Shown here: positions 1-9,809 of the stretch, piece after piece | Position numbering within the stretch: the first letter of the stretch is position 1 | Layout: the number at the start of each line of letters is the position of its first letter | Assembly (NCBI GenBank): GCA_035528065.1 | Contig: DATKZH010000207.1 | Span: forward strand, 13,230 to 77,229 | Source of the DNA: DATKZH01 sp035528065 | GTDB lineage: Bacteria > Planctomycetota > Planctomycetia > Pirellulales > Thermoguttaceae | DNA: 64,000 nucleotides | Reading direction: 5' to 3' | Notes under the pieces: generated by a model | Told to the model about the DNA's origin: nothing | What the model saw: the letters and a program-made list of their open reading frames with translations, nothing else | Databases searched by the model: none | Translations under genes and position numbers: made by a program

Positions 1-2545
1 TGGAAAGCGCGGACTTGGGCTGGGCTGGCTTGGGCCGTGCGGGGGCGGGTTGCGCGGGCCCGGTTGGCTCGGGCGCACGCGGTTTCGGCTTGGCCGGCGG
101 CGGTTTCGACGCCTTGGTCTGGCCCCCGGAACCCGCCGGCACGGTCTTCGGCAGAAGCTTGCGCTCGGCCAAGCCCCAAAGGCTCGAAGCGATGAAGTAG
201 AGGCACAGCCCGCTGGCCACCTTGAAGAAAATGACGCCCATGAAGATCATCATGAACTTCATCACGTTCTGCTGCATGGCCTGCTGCTCGTCGGCCGGGG
301 GCGGCATGAACATCTTCTGCTGCATGAGGAACAGGCCGATCGTCAATAGCGGCAGCAGGTTGAAGTACGGCCCCAGAGGGAGCATCCCGAGGCCCTGAGG
401 CAGCGACGTCCACCCGATCCCGTTCCACAGCCCGCTCCAGTCGAAGAGCATGTCGGGGGCGGCCAGGTTGGAGCACCAGCGGATCGCTTCCCACGGGAGC
501 AGCGGGGCCTGGCGGAGCTCGACGTCGACGGCCAGCCCGCGATAAAGCCCGATGAAAATCGGGAACTGAAGGAAAATGATCAGGCAGCCGCTCAAGGGGT
601 TGTATTTGTGCTTTCGGAACAGCTCCTGCTGGGCGCGGACCTTGGCTTCCGCGTTGTTCTTGTACTTTTCGTGAAGCTCCTTGATCTTCGGCTGGAGCTC
701 CTGCATTTTCTGGGCGCCGCGCTGCTGCTTGATGCTCAACGGGAACATGCAGCCCCGGACCAGCACCGTGAGCATGATGATCGCGATCCCGTAGTTGCCG
801 ACGATCGCGTAGAAAAAGTGCAGAACCCAAAGCATCGCGACGGCGACCCACCCGAACCAGCCGTAGTAGATGATGTCCTTCAGCCCGTACTTGGCCAACA
901 AGGGCGGCTTCTTGGGGCCGGCGAAGATCGTGTAGGTGTGCTCAAAGGATCCCTGTCCGGACGACGCTTGGCCGGGCTCGAGCGCGTGGACCTTGCTGGT
1001 GACCCGGTACGAGGTGTTGACGATCTTCTTCCAGTCCTTGTCCACGGCCCCGACCCGCAGCGGCTGCGATTGGGTAAACCAGATCTCGTAGGGGTCCGCC
1101 TTCTGCGGAATCATCACGGCGGAGAAGTACTGCGCGTCGACGCCGATGTAGGTCATCGACTGCTCGCCCCACGGCGGGTCCAAGTTGTCGTCGGCAATCT
1201 TTCGGCAGCCGACCGTGGCGGGGGCTTCTTGCTCCCAAGAGACCACCACGTCGCGCAACCCCCCGCCGCGGCCAACCTTGTAGGCGTACCACTTGCCCTC
1301 GACGGGCAGCCCGGTCGGGCCGTCCAACTGGTAGGCGACCTCACGGGCCTCTTGGCCGACGTTCTCGATCTTCACCTCTAGCTCAAGGTGATAGGCCTTC
1401 GGGTTGGCGTCGTCCTGCTCGCTCTCCGGCACCTGAGCCAGACGGAACGTCTTGCTGACCTTCAGCCCGTACTTCGGCAGCTCCCGGAAGAAGGTGACGC
1501 TCGTGTGGGGCCCGGGCCCGGCGGACTCCTCTTCGTCCTCGATATCCCAGGCCCCGGTCCTCAGATCGAGGTCGGCCAGCTCCAGGCCGATCTTCTCGTC
1601 CCGCTCCTTGTCGCCGCGTCGCCCGTTCTTCTCCTTCTCGTCCTGCTCTTCGCCCTCGCCGTCGGCCTTCACCAGATCGTCGAGCAACTTGTCGTCGATC
1701 TGCCGCAGAGTGAGCAGGAAGGAGAGGGGATCGCCGTTTTCGGGCCGCACCACCTCGAGCGGGCGCCGCGTGAGGGTGGCCGAAAGCTCAAGCGGCTTGC
1801 CGTCTCGCAGAACCGTCAGCTCGACCGTCTGGTTGGGCTTGGTCTTTTCCAGGGCTTGACGCAGCGTTCGGAAGCCGGAGACTTCCCGGCCATCGACGGC
1901 GGTGATCAGGTCGCCCGGTTCCAGGCCGGCTCGTGCCGCGGGCGTCCCGGGGCCGACCACGTCGACCCGGCAGCCCAGGAGCTTGACTCGCCGCTCCCTC
2001 TCATCGGGGGCGAGCTGGTTGTTCTCGTTGAGGATCTCGTCCAGGGCAGGGTGGCCCAGGTAGCCGCTGCGATCCTCCAAGTCATCGAAGCGAGGGCTGT
2101 TCAGCTCGATACGGACGACCGCGGCGCCCAGGTTGGTCAGCGTGACCATCTCGCGGAACGGACTGGCCGGGTCGAGCGAGCCGAGGGTGACCAGCGTGGG
2201 ATCCGGGGCAACGCGGAGCGAGACATCGACTTTGGTTGGCTCGGCCGGACCTTCCGGCTCGGGCGGATCCGGCTGCTCCGGCGCCGTCTCGGCCTCCGTG
2301 GGCTCTTCGGACACTTCGGGCGTCGGCTCGTCCTGTCCGTCCTCAGCGGCGGTTCCCATCACCCCCTCGGCCGAGGCCAACTCCTGGTCCATCCCCTGTT
2401 CGGCCACCTGCTGCTGCCCGGGCTGAGGCTTCCGGGGCTTGGGGGGAGGGGGGCTCAGATAGAGGTGGAGCCCGAGAATCCCGAAGGAGAACACCAGGAA
2501 CAGGGCGTAACGGCCCCACCACCCTTTCATTTCACGCTGTTGCAT
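1..2545 (-). CDS. yidC: Membrane protein insertase YidC with embedded PDZ domain (3' end outside window)
   Basis: Inserts and folds inner-membrane proteins, with or without SecYEG. The ATG at 2545 opens a frame that stays open to the window edge, giving about 848 codons without a stop. Residues 14-30 are a first membrane helix. A Pro/Glu-rich linker follows. The periplasmic part is interrupted near residues 186-270 by a PDZ-like segment (GTPAARAGLEPGDLI, then VDGREV) and a charged Asp/Glu/Lys stretch. The conserved insertase core begins near residue 575 and carries the groove arginine in TVLVRGCMFPL (about residue 595), then KMQELQPKIKEL and the NPLSGC loop. The visible C-terminus is Lys/Pro/Ala-rich, as in ribosome-binding YidC tails. 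E. coli YidC is 548 residues, so the extra length is the linker and PDZ insert. Identity is certain; the role of the PDZ domain is inferred. Confidence 0.95.
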   Translation of the reverse strand, partial: MQQREMKGWWGRYALFLVFSFGILGLHLYLSPPPPKPRKPQPGQQQVAEQGMDQELASAEGVMGTAAEDGQDEPTPEVSEEPTEAETAPEQPDPPEPEGPAEPTKVDVSLRVAPDPTLVTLGSLDPASPFREMVTLTNLGAAVVRIELNSPRFDDLEDRSGYLGHPALDEILNENNQLAPDERERRVKLLGCRVDVVGPGTPAARAGLEPGDLITAVDGREVSGFRTLRQALEKTKPNQTVELTVLRDGKPLELSATLTRRPLEVVRPENGDPLSFLLTLRQIDDKLLDDLVKADGEGEEQDEKEKNGRRGDKERDEKIGLELADLDLRTGAWDIEDEEESAGPGPHTSVTFFRELPKYGLKVSKTFRLAQVPESEQDDANPKAYHLELEVKIENVGQEAREVAYQLDGPTGLPVEGKWYAYKVGRGGGLRDVVVSWEQEAPATVGCRKIADDNLDPPWGEQSMTYIGVDAQYFSAVMIPQKADPYEIWFTQSQPLRVGAVDKDWKKIVNTSYRVTSKVHALEPGQASSGQGSFEHTYTIFAGPKKPPLLAKYGLKDIIYYGWFGWVAVAMLWVLHFFYAIVGNYGIAIIMLTVLVRGCMFPLSIKQQRGAQKMQELQPKIKELHEKYKNNAEAKVRAQQELFRKHKYNPLSGCLIIFLQFPIFIGLYRGLAVDVELRQAPLLPWEAIRWCSNLAAPDMLFDWSGLWNGIGWTSLPQGLGMLPLGPYFNLLPLLTIGLFLMQQKMFMPPPADEQQAMQQNVMKFMMIFMGVIFFKVASGLCLYFIASSLWGLAERKLLPKTVPAGSGGQTKASKPPPAKPKPRAPEPTGPAQPAPARPKPAQPKSALS

Positions 2546-2841
2546 ATGTGAGAAACCTTGAGTGCTGGGAGCATCAGACGCGGCCGCCCCACCCTTACCA
2601 GCCACTTGGGGGGAAACGAAGCTGCCCTGCTATAACGGTAGTATCCAATTATGTATTGTCCCGGTCGGCCGAGATCTTGGCAATGCTGACCGGTCAGGAG
2701 TGAAGGATTCCGAGAGAGGGGTCTACCGGGGGGGGCGACGCGGGCGATAGGGGGCGACGGTGCGATCCGCCTTCGACGAGGGGGGACGTACAGCCCGCGC
2801 CAGTGTGGGTCACGGAGGCGATCGCCCAAGGCTCGCCCGGG

Positions 2842-3597
2842 CTATCGTCCGTCACGGAGACGATCACCCAAGAAATTGTCCAGATCCGGGATATCGTAAA
2901 TCTTCTTGATCGTCTCCTCGAAGGGATACTCGACGCGGCGGAAGCGGACCATCAGGTCGTTGTCGTCCAGGACCACGTAGCATGCGCGGGAGTCGCCGTC
3001 ACGGGGCTGCCCCACCGAGCCCACGTTGACCATCGTCTTGCTCTCGGTCAGCCGGTACTCGTAGCCGACGTCCTCCGGGCTGTAGAATCGGAGGTCTTCG
3101 GTGAACACGCCGGGCACGTGCGTATGCCCCTGAAAGGAGTGGCCTTGAATGATGGCGAAGATCTTTTCCATCTTTCGCCGGTTGTAGATGTCCTCAGGGA
3201 AGACGTATTCGTTCAACGGATTGCGGGCCGAACCGTGAACGAAGAGGAACTGCCCTTCCTGCCGATTGCGGGGCAGCTCGCCGAGGAAGTCCCAGCGGCG
3301 GTGACTCGCCGTCGCGCCACCCCCGTCATTCTCCAATTGGGCGCGGGTCCAGAAGATCGCCCGCTCCGCGCCGGTGTTGAAGCCCTCGGGATCGAACAGT
3401 GCGCCCTGGTCGTGGTTGCCCAGCAGGCACATTTCGCATTTCATGATCTCGTCGATGCACTCGCGCGGATTGGGACCGTAGCCAACGACGTCCCCCAGGC
3501 AGAAGACGGCCTCGATCCCCTGTTCCCGGACGTCGGCCAAGACCGCGGTCAGGGCCTCGATATTGCTGTGGATGTCGCTGATGAGCGCTCGTTTCAC
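2842..3597 (-). CDS. Calcineurin-like metallophosphoesterase (YfcE/MJ0936 type)
   Basis: Predicted soluble dimetal phosphodiesterase/phosphatase of 251 residues. The metal-binding signatures appear in order: SDIHSN at the N-terminus, GDVVGYGPNP near residue 35, GNHD near residue 60, an HGS block mid-protein and GHTH near residue 160. This is the normal set for the small single-domain family. The start is a GTG (CAC on the plus strand at 3595-3597); an overlapping ATG one base upstream is immediately followed by a stop in its own frame. The gene is monocistronic, lying between yidC and a repeat-rich gap, so context gives no substrate. Family certain, substrate unknown. Confidence 0.9.
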   Translation of the reverse strand: MKRALISDIHSNIEALTAVLADVREQGIEAVFCLGDVVGYGPNPRECIDEIMKCEMCLLGNHDQGALFDPEGFNTGAERAIFWTRAQLENDGGGATASHRRWDFLGELPRNRQEGQFLFVHGSARNPLNEYVFPEDIYNRRKMEKIFAIIQGHSFQGHTHVPGVFTEDLRFYSPEDVGYEYRLTESKTMVNVGSVGQPRDGDSRACYVVLDDNDLMVRFRRVEYPFEETIKKIYDIPDLDNFLGDRLRDGR

Positions 3598-3857
3598 ATC
3601 GACACTTTCATAAGGCCTGCGGGCTGCATGCGACCCTTATGCCGCAGGACGACGAGATCGAAAGCCGACTCAAGAGCGTGTCTGAGAATCGCCCGCCGCA
3701 ACCCGATTCATCAGTCTTCCCTGAGGGCAACCCCCCGCCGCGTCGGGGTCCACGACCGCATCAACGTGGTTGCCGTCTACTCCCAGACACCCTCCCAAAA
3801 CACCCGCCGAAACCGCCGACGCCCCCGAAGGATCGGCCTGAAAATTTCACTAGCAGC

Positions 3858-4045
3858 CCACACGCCGTGTGCCGTCCGCCGGTTACGGCACACGCCGTGT
3901 GCCTACTACTGCGCCGTGTGCCTACTACTGCGCCGGGTGCCGGGTGCCGGGTGCCACTGGCGTCTCGCCAGTGCATTGACGAAAGCCCAATGCGTTCACA
4001 AAAGCCCAGTCCATTCACGAATGCACGGGCAAGATGCCCGTGCCA
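3858..4045. repeat. Cluster of short palindromic and direct repeats
   Basis: The 3598-4249 gap has no convincing gene but holds several repeats. ACACGCCGTGTGCC-type palindromes occur at 3858-3900. The unit GCCGTGTGCCTACTACTGC is repeated in tandem. GGGTGCC is repeated near 3940. Two perfect hairpin palindromes follow: one of the CACTGGCG/CGCCAGTG type at 3953-3974 and one of the GCACGGGC/GCCCGTGC type at 4023-4044. The last two types recur together at 33.3 kb and 54.8 kb, so they are dispersed elements, probably REP-like. Confidence 0.75.
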
Positions 4046-4249
4046 CCCACAAGCGGACGGTTGACGCACCGCTAGCTTGCCGGACAGTGTATTCTCCCAG
4101 AAAGCAAGGGTCAAGTCGAGGCTCCCCTTGCCCCATACCGCCCGGAGCGCCAAGCTGTGTGGAGACCCGACGGGACCTCAGCCCGACGCCGGGTAGCCCG
4201 GCTCGACGGGGACCGGCTCCGCGGATTACACTCTTTCGGGTGGTACATC

Positions 4250-4933
4250 ATGAACGTATTGGCCCTGGAAACGACCGAGCGAGTCGGCAGCGTGGCCGCC
4301 GCGGCTGACGATAAACTTTTATGTGAATTGACCTTAGATCCGAACATGCGGAGCGCCCAGTCGCTTGCGCCCGGGATCAAGGCCCTGCTGGCACGGGTCG
4401 GGTGGCGGCCGGGGGACGTGGAGCTGGTGGCCACGCCGGTCGGTCCCGGCTCGTTCACCGGGCTGCGGGTCGGGGTGGCGACGGCCAAGGCCTTTGCCTA
4501 CGCCGTCGGGGCCGACATTTTGGGTATCGACACCCTGGCGGTCATTGCCGCGAGGGCGCCCGCCCAAGTTCAGAGCCTGTCGGCGGCCCTCGATGCCCAG
4601 CGGGGGCAGGTCGTCGCCCAGACGTTCGAGCGGGGGCCGGACGGGTGGTTTGAGCCGGCCGGATCGGCGGGGCTGGTCGATGTCGACGCGTGGCTTCGGA
4701 GCGCCCGCGCCGGGGTGTGCATCACGGGCCCGATCCTCCGCAAGATAGCCGATCGGGTGCCCGACGGGCTCACGGTGCTCGATCCCCGGTATTGGGCCCC
4801 GTCGGCCGCGGCCGTAGCGCGGGTCGCCGTCCGAGACTACGCGAGAGGGCGCCGAGACGACGTGTGGAGCCTCGTGCCCCGCTACAGCCGCCCGAGCGCC
4901 GCCGAAGAGAAGCGGGACAAGCGGGGCAGATGA
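4250..4933 (+). CDS. tsaB: tRNA threonylcarbamoyladenosine biosynthesis protein TsaB
   Basis: Non-catalytic partner of TsaD in the complex that installs t6A37 on ANN-decoding tRNAs. The protein has 227 residues, usual for the family. It begins MNVLALETT, the ASKHA-fold first strand, and has the diagnostic GPGSFTGLRVGVATAKAFA block near residues 65-83, followed by a short variable C-terminal half. The start is the ATG at 4250; upstream in-frame sequence lies in the repeat-rich gap and looks non-coding. The C-terminal tail is basic (EEKRDKRGR). No neighbouring tsaD or rimI is seen, so it stands alone here. Confidence 0.93.
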   Translation: MNVLALETTERVGSVAAAADDKLLCELTLDPNMRSAQSLAPGIKALLARVGWRPGDVELVATPVGPGSFTGLRVGVATAKAFAYAVGADILGIDTLAVIAARAPAQVQSLSAALDAQRGQVVAQTFERGPDGWFEPAGSAGLVDVDAWLRSARAGVCITGPILRKIADRVPDGLTVLDPRYWAPSAAAVARVAVRDYARGRRDDVWSLVPRYSRPSAAEEKRDKRGR

Positions 4934-5444
4934 GGGTCCAGGGGTCGGGGTTCAGTGCGAGGAATTTGGGGGCAGGGGTTTTGGGGTGCGGCGCATGGCG
5001 CAGGTCTGCCACGCCGCCCAAACTGGTCAGCGGAAGGCCTGAGCAAAGCTCCAAAATCTCCGCCCTAGGCCCTTCGCGGGAGGGTATTGTCGGGCGTCCA
5101 AGGCCGGAGGTCTCGTTACTTGATCCCCCCTGATGGGGCACTGCGCTTCTTCGAGGCTGGGCCCGAACCGTGTCTCATTTTCTTCGTCGGCGACGGGTAT
5201 TCGGCACTTTGTTTCTCGAGATGGGTCTCTGAGGCCAGCATCCCGGCAGCGGCCGTCCTTTGGGCTTGCTGCCCGTCGCGCCCCGCAATACGAGCCTTGA
5301 ACTAAACCGCTGCGCGGTGGGCAGGGAACGTCGTCAAGCGTTGGGGTCCGATCAGGCCGAATGTAACGAACATTCCGATTTGCGCTCTGTGGATTCACGA
5401 GCCATGTTTCCGTGACGCGTGGATGCGTCTGGAAAGGTGGTTTG
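4934..5444. other. Intergenic region, no gene recognised
   Basis: No open frame here resembles a known protein. The first 30 bases contain GGGGTCGGGGTTCAG, close to one arm of the inverted repeat at 57.6 kb. The remainder separates tsaB from the recombinase remnant and may be debris from the same insertion. Confidence 0.5.
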
Positions 5445-5756
5445 ATGACTCCGTTGCGACAACGCTATATCGAAGCTCTTCGCCTGAAGAACTTCTCTCC
5501 CGGAACGATCAAGGTTTACGTTCATGCGGTGGAGAAGTTCGCCAGGCACTTCGGGCGTTCGCCACACGAGTTGGGCCGGGAAGACATCCGGGCTTACCTC
5601 GTTCATCTGATCGAGCAGGGCTTGGCTCGAAGCCGCTGTGTCGTGGTTCGCAACGCCTTGCGACACCTCTTCACCGACACGCTTCGTCGCCCCGATTGTG
5701 TGGAGAAACTGCCGCGTCCCAAGCGCGAGCGGAGACTTCCCGTGGTCCTAAGCCGT
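5445..5756 (+). pseudogene. Tyrosine recombinase, N-terminal fragment
   Basis: From the ATG at 5445 about 104 residues read as the SAM-like core-binding domain of a XerC/D-like tyrosine recombinase. Key matches are LRLKNFSPGTIKVYV, VEKFARHFG, DIRAYLVHLIEQ and LPRPKRERRLPVVLSRE. The last block normally leads straight into the catalytic domain. After it (about 5755) the sequence abruptly becomes the antisense of the beta-helix gene and no catalytic Arg/His/Tyr residues follow. The style resembles the recombinases that accompany IS91-like elements (from memory). It is a deletion or recombination remnant, presumably inactive. Confidence 0.8.
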
Positions 5757-8700
5757 GAGATCATCCAGGAGGTCCCGCAGCTTCCTGCCGGAGAGGAAGA
5801 GGTCCAACTCGTCGAAGCCCTCGAAGTACTCGTCGTTGGTGGTCTTCCCCGTCAGCGAGGCGGTGAATTGCTGGTGATTGGAGTCCAGGACGTCGTCGTC
5901 GAGGTCCTCGGCCAGTAACTGCGCGTAGACGTCTGCGAGATTCGTTTCCTGGGTCCGGAAGTGCAGCACCAAGTCGAGGTCCCCGTCATCATCGATGTCT
6001 TCCAGCGCGCTGTGAACCGCCTCGGCCTCAGCAAACAGCACGGTGCTAGCATCCACCAGAGAGGCGTCGAACACGTCCGTGGTGAGGATGGCCACCGTGA
6101 TCACGCCCTGGCTGGCCAGATTGATGGGGTTGGAATCGCTGCCGGGCTTGACGTCGATCTGGACGGGCACGCGGGGCAGCACTTCGGCATTTGAGAACTC
6201 GGACGTGTTGCCGGTCGGGTCGGTAGCGGTGGCGGTAATCACTTTCTCGGAAACCGTGACCGCTGCCAAGACGACGTCAAAACTGACGTTCCCGGCTGCG
6301 TCGGTGGTCACGACGGCCGAGCCAAGCCATCGCTCGCCTTCGCCAAATCCAGACGGGTCGGCCTCGCTGCTGACGTAGAAGTCCAGCGTGAAGACAAGCC
6401 CCGGCGTGGTGTTGAGGCTTCCGACCACGCGGGTCGTAGCGCCGGGCTGCGCGAGCGAGATCACCGGAGCGTTCTGCAGGCAGTTTGGCCCAGTATCGGC
6501 ATCGCCGGGGTCATTGGGCGTAGCGCCGTCTTCGCCCAAGTCGATTGCCAAGTCGCCGTTGGAATAGATGGCGTTTGCACGAACGGCGTTCCCGGTAGTC
6601 CCGTCTTCGCCGACGGCTACGCCGTCTTGCCCGTTGAAAGCAATCGTGTTGGCCTCCGCGGCGGAGCCACCCACCGTGTTCCCTTGGGCTCCGCCGCCAA
6701 TGCGTACGCCCGGTCCGCTGTTGCCCAAGTCGATCGTGCCCGTCACGTCCGTTCCGATGCAGTTCTGCACGAGGACGTTCGCGTTGGTGCCCGTGTCGTG
6801 GATGTTGACGCCTTTGCCATTGTTGCCGCCGATCACATTCTGCTCGACGCGGTTGGAGCCCGCGCCTCCGGAAATGTACACGCCGCCGCGGTGATAGGAA
6901 CCGTCAGGCCCGAACCCGTTGCCAATCGCCACGGTTGCGCTGACGTCGGTGCCGATGTAGTTGCCGGCGATGGTGTTGTAGTCGCTTCCGGCGGCTTTGA
7001 TGCCGACGCCCGAGCCGCCGTTCCCGGAAATGACGTTGCGTTCCGCCTCATCGCTTACGCCGTTACCGTCGGTTCCTACGCGGTTCGATTGCGGCCCGGG
7101 GCCCCAAGACCGGATGTCGATGATCACGCCGTCCATCAAGTTACCCAGCGGTTGCGTGCCGGTTGCGTCGGTTCCGATCAGGTTGCCGGCGATGACGTTG
7201 CTATTGGTGCCGGACTTGGCGATGCGAACGCCGTAACCGTCCCCGGTGTTTCCGGAGATAAGGTTACTCTCCAGGTGATCCGAGATGCCGTTTCCGTCCG
7301 TCCCGACGATGTTGTGGTTTGCCCGGTTGATGAGATCGACTCCGCCGTTGTTGGGGATAGCGGCACTTCCCACCGCGTTCGTGCCGATGAAGTTGCCGGC
7401 GACGATGTTGGAATGGGCTTCAGGGCCGCCGATTCGCACGCCACAATAGCCGTTTCCGGAGATCAGATTGCCTTCGACGGCATCTCCCTGTCCGTCGCCG
7501 TCCGTGCCGATCCAGTTGGCCTGGGCGCTGTAGCTCAGCACTACCCCCTCCCTGCCGTTTCCAAGGGCCACCGTTCCCGTTGCATCCGTGCCAATGTAGT
7601 TGCCGGCCACTTTGTTGCGCGTTGCTTCGGGGTATTGGAAATAGATCCCGCTTTCGGCGTTCCCTGAAATGACGTTTCGCTCAGCCGCATCGGCAACGCC
7701 GTCTCCATCCGTTCCGACCAGGTTCTCGGCCGCGCTGCCTATCCCTACGCCTGCGGCGCCGTTACCCAGAGCACTCGTTCCATCTCTATTCGTGCCGATG
7801 AAGTTCCCGGCAATGATGTTCGCATCGCTCCCTGCGCCGGCAATGTCAATTCCATACGATCCATTGCCGGAGATGACGTTGCGTTCGGCCTGGTCGGCCT
7901 TGGTGTCACCATCGGTGCCGATGAGGTTCTCTCGGGAAGCGTTGCCAATGGACACTCCTGAGGCGGTGTTACCGAGTAAGAAGGCCCCACTGGCATCCGT
8001 CCCGATGTAGTTCCCGGCCACAATATTCTGCGTTGCTTCGTAAAGCATTAGGATCCCGCTGCCTCCGTTGCCGGAGATAACGTTGCGCTCGGCCTCGTCC
8101 GCAACACCGCTTCCGTCCGTTCCGATACGATTCCTGGCGCCGTAGTGGATTCCGATGCCGTCATCACCGTTGCCGATTGCCAGTGTCCCGGTTGCGTCCG
8201 TGCCGATGAAGTTTCCGGCAATGATGTTGGCATCGTTCCCTACGCCGGCGATGCTGATTCCATCCACTCCGTTGCCGGAGATGACGTTGCGTTCGGCCTG
8301 GTCGGCCTCGCCGTCACCATCGGTGCCGATGAGGTTCTCTCGGGAAGCGTTGCCAATGGACACTCCTGAGCCGGTGTTTGCAAGTGCGAAGGCACCACTG
8401 GCATCCGTGCCGATGTAGTTGCCGGCCACGATATTGTGCGTTGCTCCGTAAAGCATTCGGATCCCGCTGCCAGCATTGCCGGAGATGACGTTTCGCTCGG
8501 CCTCGTCCGCAACCCCGTTTCCGTCCGTTCCGATACGATTCCTGTCGCCGTAGTGGATTCTGATGCCGTCATCACCGTTGCCGATTGCGAGTGTCCCGGT
8601 TGCGTCTATGCCGATGAAGTTTCCGGCGACAATGTTGTTATCAGTACCCGCCACGGCGATACGAACGCCGAATCCCCCATTTCCGGAGATGACGTTGCGT

Positions 8701-9809
8701 TCCGCCTGGTCCCCTTGGCCGTCTCCATTCGTGCCGACGACGTTGAGCCGAGCACCGTTGGTGACCGACACGCCGTGTCCTTGTTTTCCGAGGGCCTTCT
8801 GGCCGGTGACATCCACACCGACAAGATTTCCGGCGACGACGTTTTCGTTGCAGTTCTGGCCGTCAACGCGAACCCCGGTTCCGTTGTTTCCAGAAATCAC
8901 GTTGCCTTCCATGTCGTCGGCTATGCCATTGCCATCGGTGCCGATAAGGTTCTGGCTGGGGCCGGCATCGTCGTACCAGTTGATGAGCCGCACGCCGCCG
9001 CCGTTGCCCAACGGCGAGGCACCGGCCACGTCGGTGCCGATGAGATTGCCCGCCACGACGTTTCCGTCACTTCCTTCGCCGAGGATATTGACCCCAAACT
9101 CGCCGTTGCCCGAGATGAGGTTCCGTTGGGCCGCGTCAAGCGTCCCGCCGCCGGCGACTCCAATCCAGTTTGAGCCGACGTGAGCGACCTCTACGCCCTG
9201 GCCGCCGTTTCCAAGCGCAGTCGTGCCCCACACATCCGTGCCGAGGAAGCAACCCTCGATGGCATTGCCTCCGCTGGTTGCAAGCTTGACGCCGTTACTC
9301 TGGAAGCGGTTGATCGCGAGTCCTCGCACGGTACTGCCACCGCCCGTGATTACTAGCCCGCTTGCGACACGCGCGTAGCTGCCGTCCAACTCGATCTTCA
9401 GCACAGTGTTCAGGCCGCTGCCGGTCGGATTGGTGTTCGGCTGCGCATCGGGCTGGGTGTAGCCGTCGATGACCACGGGGTTTGTGATTGTGGGGAGTTG
9501 GGAGACCGGTCGGATGGTAAACGCACCGGCGGGCCCGTTGGCGGCGTTGTAACCAAGATCGCCTTCGCCCATGTTGAACGCAATAGTGTCCGCCACGGCA
9601 TCCGCATTGGCGAGCTCTATCGCCCACCGGAGCGATCCCTCTCCACTATCGAGAGTGTTCGTCACCGTAAACGTGGAAAGCACCAGCCGGTTCTCCAGGG
9701 CTTCGAGCGCGAGGCTTCGCGGCTTTGTGCACAAATGCTCGCTGCGGTGCCTCAAGCTTGATTTCGACGAGGATCGGCGACGATCGCCCCGAGAGCGAAA
9801 GATGTTCAT
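5748..9809 (-). CDS. Giant right-handed beta-helix repeat surface protein (LEPR-XLL-like N-terminus)
   Basis: A 1353-residue predicted exported protein. The ATG at 9809 is preferred because GGAGGGGG lies about 10 bases upstream; an in-frame start exists at 9860. The basic N-terminus leads to LEALENRLVLS, resembling the planctomycete LEPR-XLL sorting motif, then TFTVTNTLDSGEGSLRWAI, the start of a CSLREAI/pectate-lyase-like helix. The body has about 11 imperfect units of 65-75 residues, each built from NVISGNG, NIVAGNFIGTDATG and GTDGNGVADEAE blocks. The C-terminal 140 residues form a domain with VDVKPGS-like, DIDDDGDLDL and FLSGRKLRDLL motifs that I recall from planctomycete secreted proteins. 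The stop codon falls inside the adjacent recombinase remnant, so the last residues may have been replaced. Likely adhesin or surface layer; no enzymatic evidence. Confidence 0.85.
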   Translation of the reverse strand: MNIFRSRGDRRRSSSKSSLRHRSEHLCTKPRSLALEALENRLVLSTFTVTNTLDSGEGSLRWAIELANADAVADTIAFNMGEGDLGYNAANGPAGAFTIRPVSQLPTITNPVVIDGYTQPDAQPNTNPTGSGLNTVLKIELDGSYARVASGLVITGGGSTVRGLAINRFQSNGVKLATSGGNAIEGCFLGTDVWGTTALGNGGQGVEVAHVGSNWIGVAGGGTLDAAQRNLISGNGEFGVNILGEGSDGNVVAGNLIGTDVAGASPLGNGGGVRLINWYDDAGPSQNLIGTDGNGIADDMEGNVISGNNGTGVRVDGQNCNENVVAGNLVGVDVTGQKALGKQGHGVSVTNGARLNVVGTNGDGQGDQAERNVISGNGGFGVRIAVAGTDNNIVAGNFIGIDATGTLAIGNGDDGIRIHYGDRNRIGTDGNGVADEAERNVISGNAGSGIRMLYGATHNIVAGNYIGTDASGAFALANTGSGVSIGNASRENLIGTDGDGEADQAERNVISGNGVDGISIAGVGNDANIIAGNFIGTDATGTLAIGNGDDGIGIHYGARNRIGTDGSGVADEAERNVISGNGGSGILMLYEATQNIVAGNYIGTDASGAFLLGNTASGVSIGNASRENLIGTDGDTKADQAERNVISGNGSYGIDIAGAGSDANIIAGNFIGTNRDGTSALGNGAAGVGIGSAAENLVGTDGDGVADAAERNVISGNAESGIYFQYPEATRNKVAGNYIGTDATGTVALGNGREGVVLSYSAQANWIGTDGDGQGDAVEGNLISGNGYCGVRIGGPEAHSNIVAGNFIGTNAVGSAAIPNNGGVDLINRANHNIVGTDGNGISDHLESNLISGNTGDGYGVRIAKSGTNSNVIAGNLIGTDATGTQPLGNLMDGVIIDIRSWGPGPQSNRVGTDGNGVSDEAERNVISGNGGSGVGIKAAGSDYNTIAGNYIGTDVSATVAIGNGFGPDGSYHRGGVYISGGAGSNRVEQNVIGGNNGKGVNIHDTGTNANVLVQNCIGTDVTGTIDLGNSGPGVRIGGGAQGNTVGGSAAEANTIAFNGQDGVAVGEDGTTGNAVRANAIYSNGDLAIDLGEDGATPNDPGDADTGPNCLQNAPVISLAQPGATTRVVGSLNTTPGLVFTLDFYVSSEADPSGFGEGERWLGSAVVTTDAAGNVSFDVVLAAVTVSEKVITATATDPTGNTSEFSNAEVLPRVPVQIDVKPGSDSNPINLASQGVITVAILTTDVFDASLVDASTVLFAEAEAVHSALEDIDDDGDLDLVLHFRTQETNLADVYAQLLAEDLDDDVLDSNHQQFTASLTGKTTNDEYFEGFDELDLFLSGRKLRDLLDDLTA

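Noticed and set aside
608..2551. Two long plus-strand frames opposite yidC
   Set aside because: Antisense shadows; the minus strand encodes YidC without interruption, including conserved insertase motifs.
5748..9809. Bona fide pectate lyase
   Set aside because: Beta-helix repeats are present, but I see no catalytic Ca-binding or Arg cluster; the repeat style fits a structural surface protein.
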